Positions 6,280-7,457 of a stretch of 7,457 bases of DNA are shown one piece after another. Within the stretch, counting starts at the first letter, position 1; each line of letters opens with the position of its first letter. Under the pieces are notes generated by a model. The model saw only the letters and a program-made list of their open reading frames with translations, was not told the DNA's origin and did not search any database. This DNA is from a bacterium. Lineage in GTDB: Bacteria; Verrucomicrobiota; Verrucomicrobiae; Opitutales; Opitutaceae. A program made the position numbers and the translations under genes. The DNA is taken from the NCBI GenBank assembly GCA_021780625.1, contig JAJXYI010000052.1, positions 1 to 7,457 of the forward strand. Reading direction: 5' to 3'.

Positions 6280-6338
6280 ATTAGGACCACGGCTTGCCTT
6301 TCACTCGTGCACTTATTTCAGTCACCCTCTGATTTCCT

Positions 6339-7457
6339 ATGACCACCTCTCCATTGCCGCTCTCGACCTGGGCTCGCAACGTATCGCCCTCTCCAACTCT
6401 TTCGATCGACGCCAAGGCGAAGGCCATGATGGCGGCGGGCGAGGACGTTTGCGGCTTCGCCGCAGGGGAACCCGACTTTGACACCCCAGACCACATCAAG
6501 GAGGCCTGCATTGCGGCGCTCCGCGCGGGCAAGACAAAGTACGCTCCCACGCCGGGCATCGAGCCCCTCCGCCAGGCGATCGCGGAAAAGTATGCCGCGG
6601 ACTACGGCTTGAAGGTCGCCCCCAACCAGGTGGTCGTCAGCCCCGGCGGCAAGTTTTCCTGTTATCTCGCGATCCTCGCCACCTGTTCGCCCGGCGACGA
6701 GGTCATCATCCCCGCGCCCTTTTGGGTCAGCTATCCCGAGATGGTCAAGCTCGCCGGAGCCACTCCCAGGTTTGTGCTGGCGGATGACACCACCGGATTC
6801 CGCATGACTGCCGCGCAGCTCGAAGCGGCCATCACCCCGAAGACCCGGATGTTGATCCTCAACTCGCCTTCGAATCCGACCGGCGCGGTTTACACGCGCT
6901 CCGAACTCGAGGCGATCACCGGCGTGGCGGTGAAGCACAACCTCGTGATCATGTCGGATGAGATCTACGAGCATCTGACCTACGATGGCGTTCGCCACGT
7001 CGCTCCGGCGACGCTTAGCCCCGAAGTCGAATCCCGCACCATCATCGTCTCGGGCTTCTCGAAGCCCTATTCGATGACCGGATGGCGCCTGGGCACGATG
7101 GTCGCGCCGGCGCACGTCGCCAAGGCGGTAGGGGAGCTCCAGAGCCAGATGTCGTCCAATGCGACGACCTTCGCCCAATTCGGAGCGCTCGCCGCCCTGA
7201 AGGAAAAGGAGAAGACCCACGCTGCGCTGAGCGCGATGTTGGTCGCATTCGACCGCCGTCGCCGGTTCCTGCACGCTGAGCTCAACAAGATCCCGGGCGT
7301 CGAGTGCCTGCTCGCCCAGGGTGCTTTCTATCTCTTCCCGAAGATCTCGAAGTTCGGCCTCTCCTCCCAGGACTTCTGCGCCCGCCTCCTCGAGCAGGAA
7401 AAGGTCGCCGCGGTCCCCGGCAGTGCCTTTGGCGCCGAAGGCTTCATGCGCATCAGC
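6339..7457 (+). CDS. Pyridoxal-phosphate-dependent aspartate aminotransferase, class I subgroup Ib (partial, 3' end missing)
   Basis: The ATG at 6339 opens a frame of 373 codons that reaches the window edge; the family is about 395-400 residues, so the last 25 or so are missing. It transfers amino groups between aspartate (or related acids) and 2-oxoglutarate in the cytoplasm. The PLP-site residues are visible: Trp129 in 'PFWVSYPEM', Asn179 in '[10 protein letters not shown]', Asp207 and Tyr210 in '[12 protein letters not shown]', and the Schiff-base lysine Lys242 in '[15 protein letters not shown]' with Arg250. The substrate-carboxylate arginine is probably Arg371 in the last visible 'FMRIS'. 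'[10 protein letters not shown]' and the 'SPGGK' stretch match the Thermus/Bacillus type (subgroup Ib), some members of which also transaminate prephenate. After GGK the sequence reads FSCY rather than the more usual QALxN. There is no Shine-Dalgarno (leader ACCCTCTGATTTCCT). Confidence 0.93.
   Translation, partial: MTTSPLPLSTWARNVSPSPTLSIDAKAKAMMAAGEDVCGFAAGEPDFDTPDHIKEACIAALRAGKTKYAPTPGIEPLRQAIAEKYAADYGLKVAPNQVVVSPGGKFSCYLAILATCSPGDEVIIPAPFWVSYPEMVKLAGATPRFVLADDTTGFRMTAAQLEAAITPKTRMLILNSPSNPTGAVYTRSELEAITGVAVKHNLVIMSDEIYEHLTYDGVRHVAPATLSPEVESRTIIVSGFSKPYSMTGWRLGTMVAPAHVAKAVGELQSQMSSNATTFAQFGALAALKEKEKTHAALSAMLVAFDRRRRFLHAELNKIPGVECLLAQGAFYLFPKISKFGLSSQDFCARLLEQEKVAAVPGSAFGAEGFMRIS

Noticed and set aside
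6318..7274. A 318-residue minus-strand open frame
   Set aside because: It is antisense to the aspartate aminotransferase, which has all PLP-site motifs.

Overview
The window is GC-rich bacterial chromosomal sequence with densely packed genes and no mobile element, CRISPR array, rRNA or tRNA that I can see. The gene content suggests a Verrucomicrobiota/Opitutaceae-like organism. The clues are a SecG with a Pro/Ala-rich tail next to a LolA-like lipoprotein-sorting protein, a small 'C-x3-G-x-P-F' conserved hypothetical of a kind I associate with Planctomycetes/Verrucomicrobia, and a near-complete lack of Shine-Dalgarno sequences. The lineage is an inference from style, not from a marker gene.

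Layout. (1) Positions 1-1545, minus strand: three genes that look like one operon, read right to left. They are a PPP/ApaH-like metallophosphatase, an isochorismatase-fold cysteine hydrolase, and the start of an OB-fold protein resembling the YhaM 3'-5' exoribonuclease, which is cut by the window edge. (2) Positions 1546-1602: a short divergent promoter region. (3) Positions 1603-4578, plus strand: a conserved hypothetical with a 3'-overlapping terminator candidate, a three-helix small membrane protein, secG, a LolA-like exported protein, and a HAD phosphatase that follows it almost without a gap. (4) Positions 4582-5691, minus strand: an orphan UgpC/MalK-type ABC transporter ATPase. It converges on the HAD gene with only 3 bases between the stop codons. 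(5) Positions 5870-6211, plus strand: a small protein with two tandem ribbon-helix-helix (RHH) units and a lysine-rich tail. A 23-base imperfect palindrome lies just before its start codon, and a very strong intrinsic terminator follows it. (6) Position 6339 to the window end: a subgroup-Ib aspartate aminotransferase, missing roughly its last 25 residues.

How the genes work together. SecG (inner-membrane translocation) and the LolA-like protein (lipoprotein handling in the periplasm) form an envelope-biogenesis pair. The other genes are general metabolism, sugar uptake and small regulators. No obvious new multi-gene system is visible. The points most worth a second look are the tandem-RHH protein with its candidate operator, a terminator-like hairpin plus T8 tract inside the signal-peptide codons of the LolA-like gene, overlapping hairpins at the secG promoter region, and the absence of Shine-Dalgarno motifs at almost every start.
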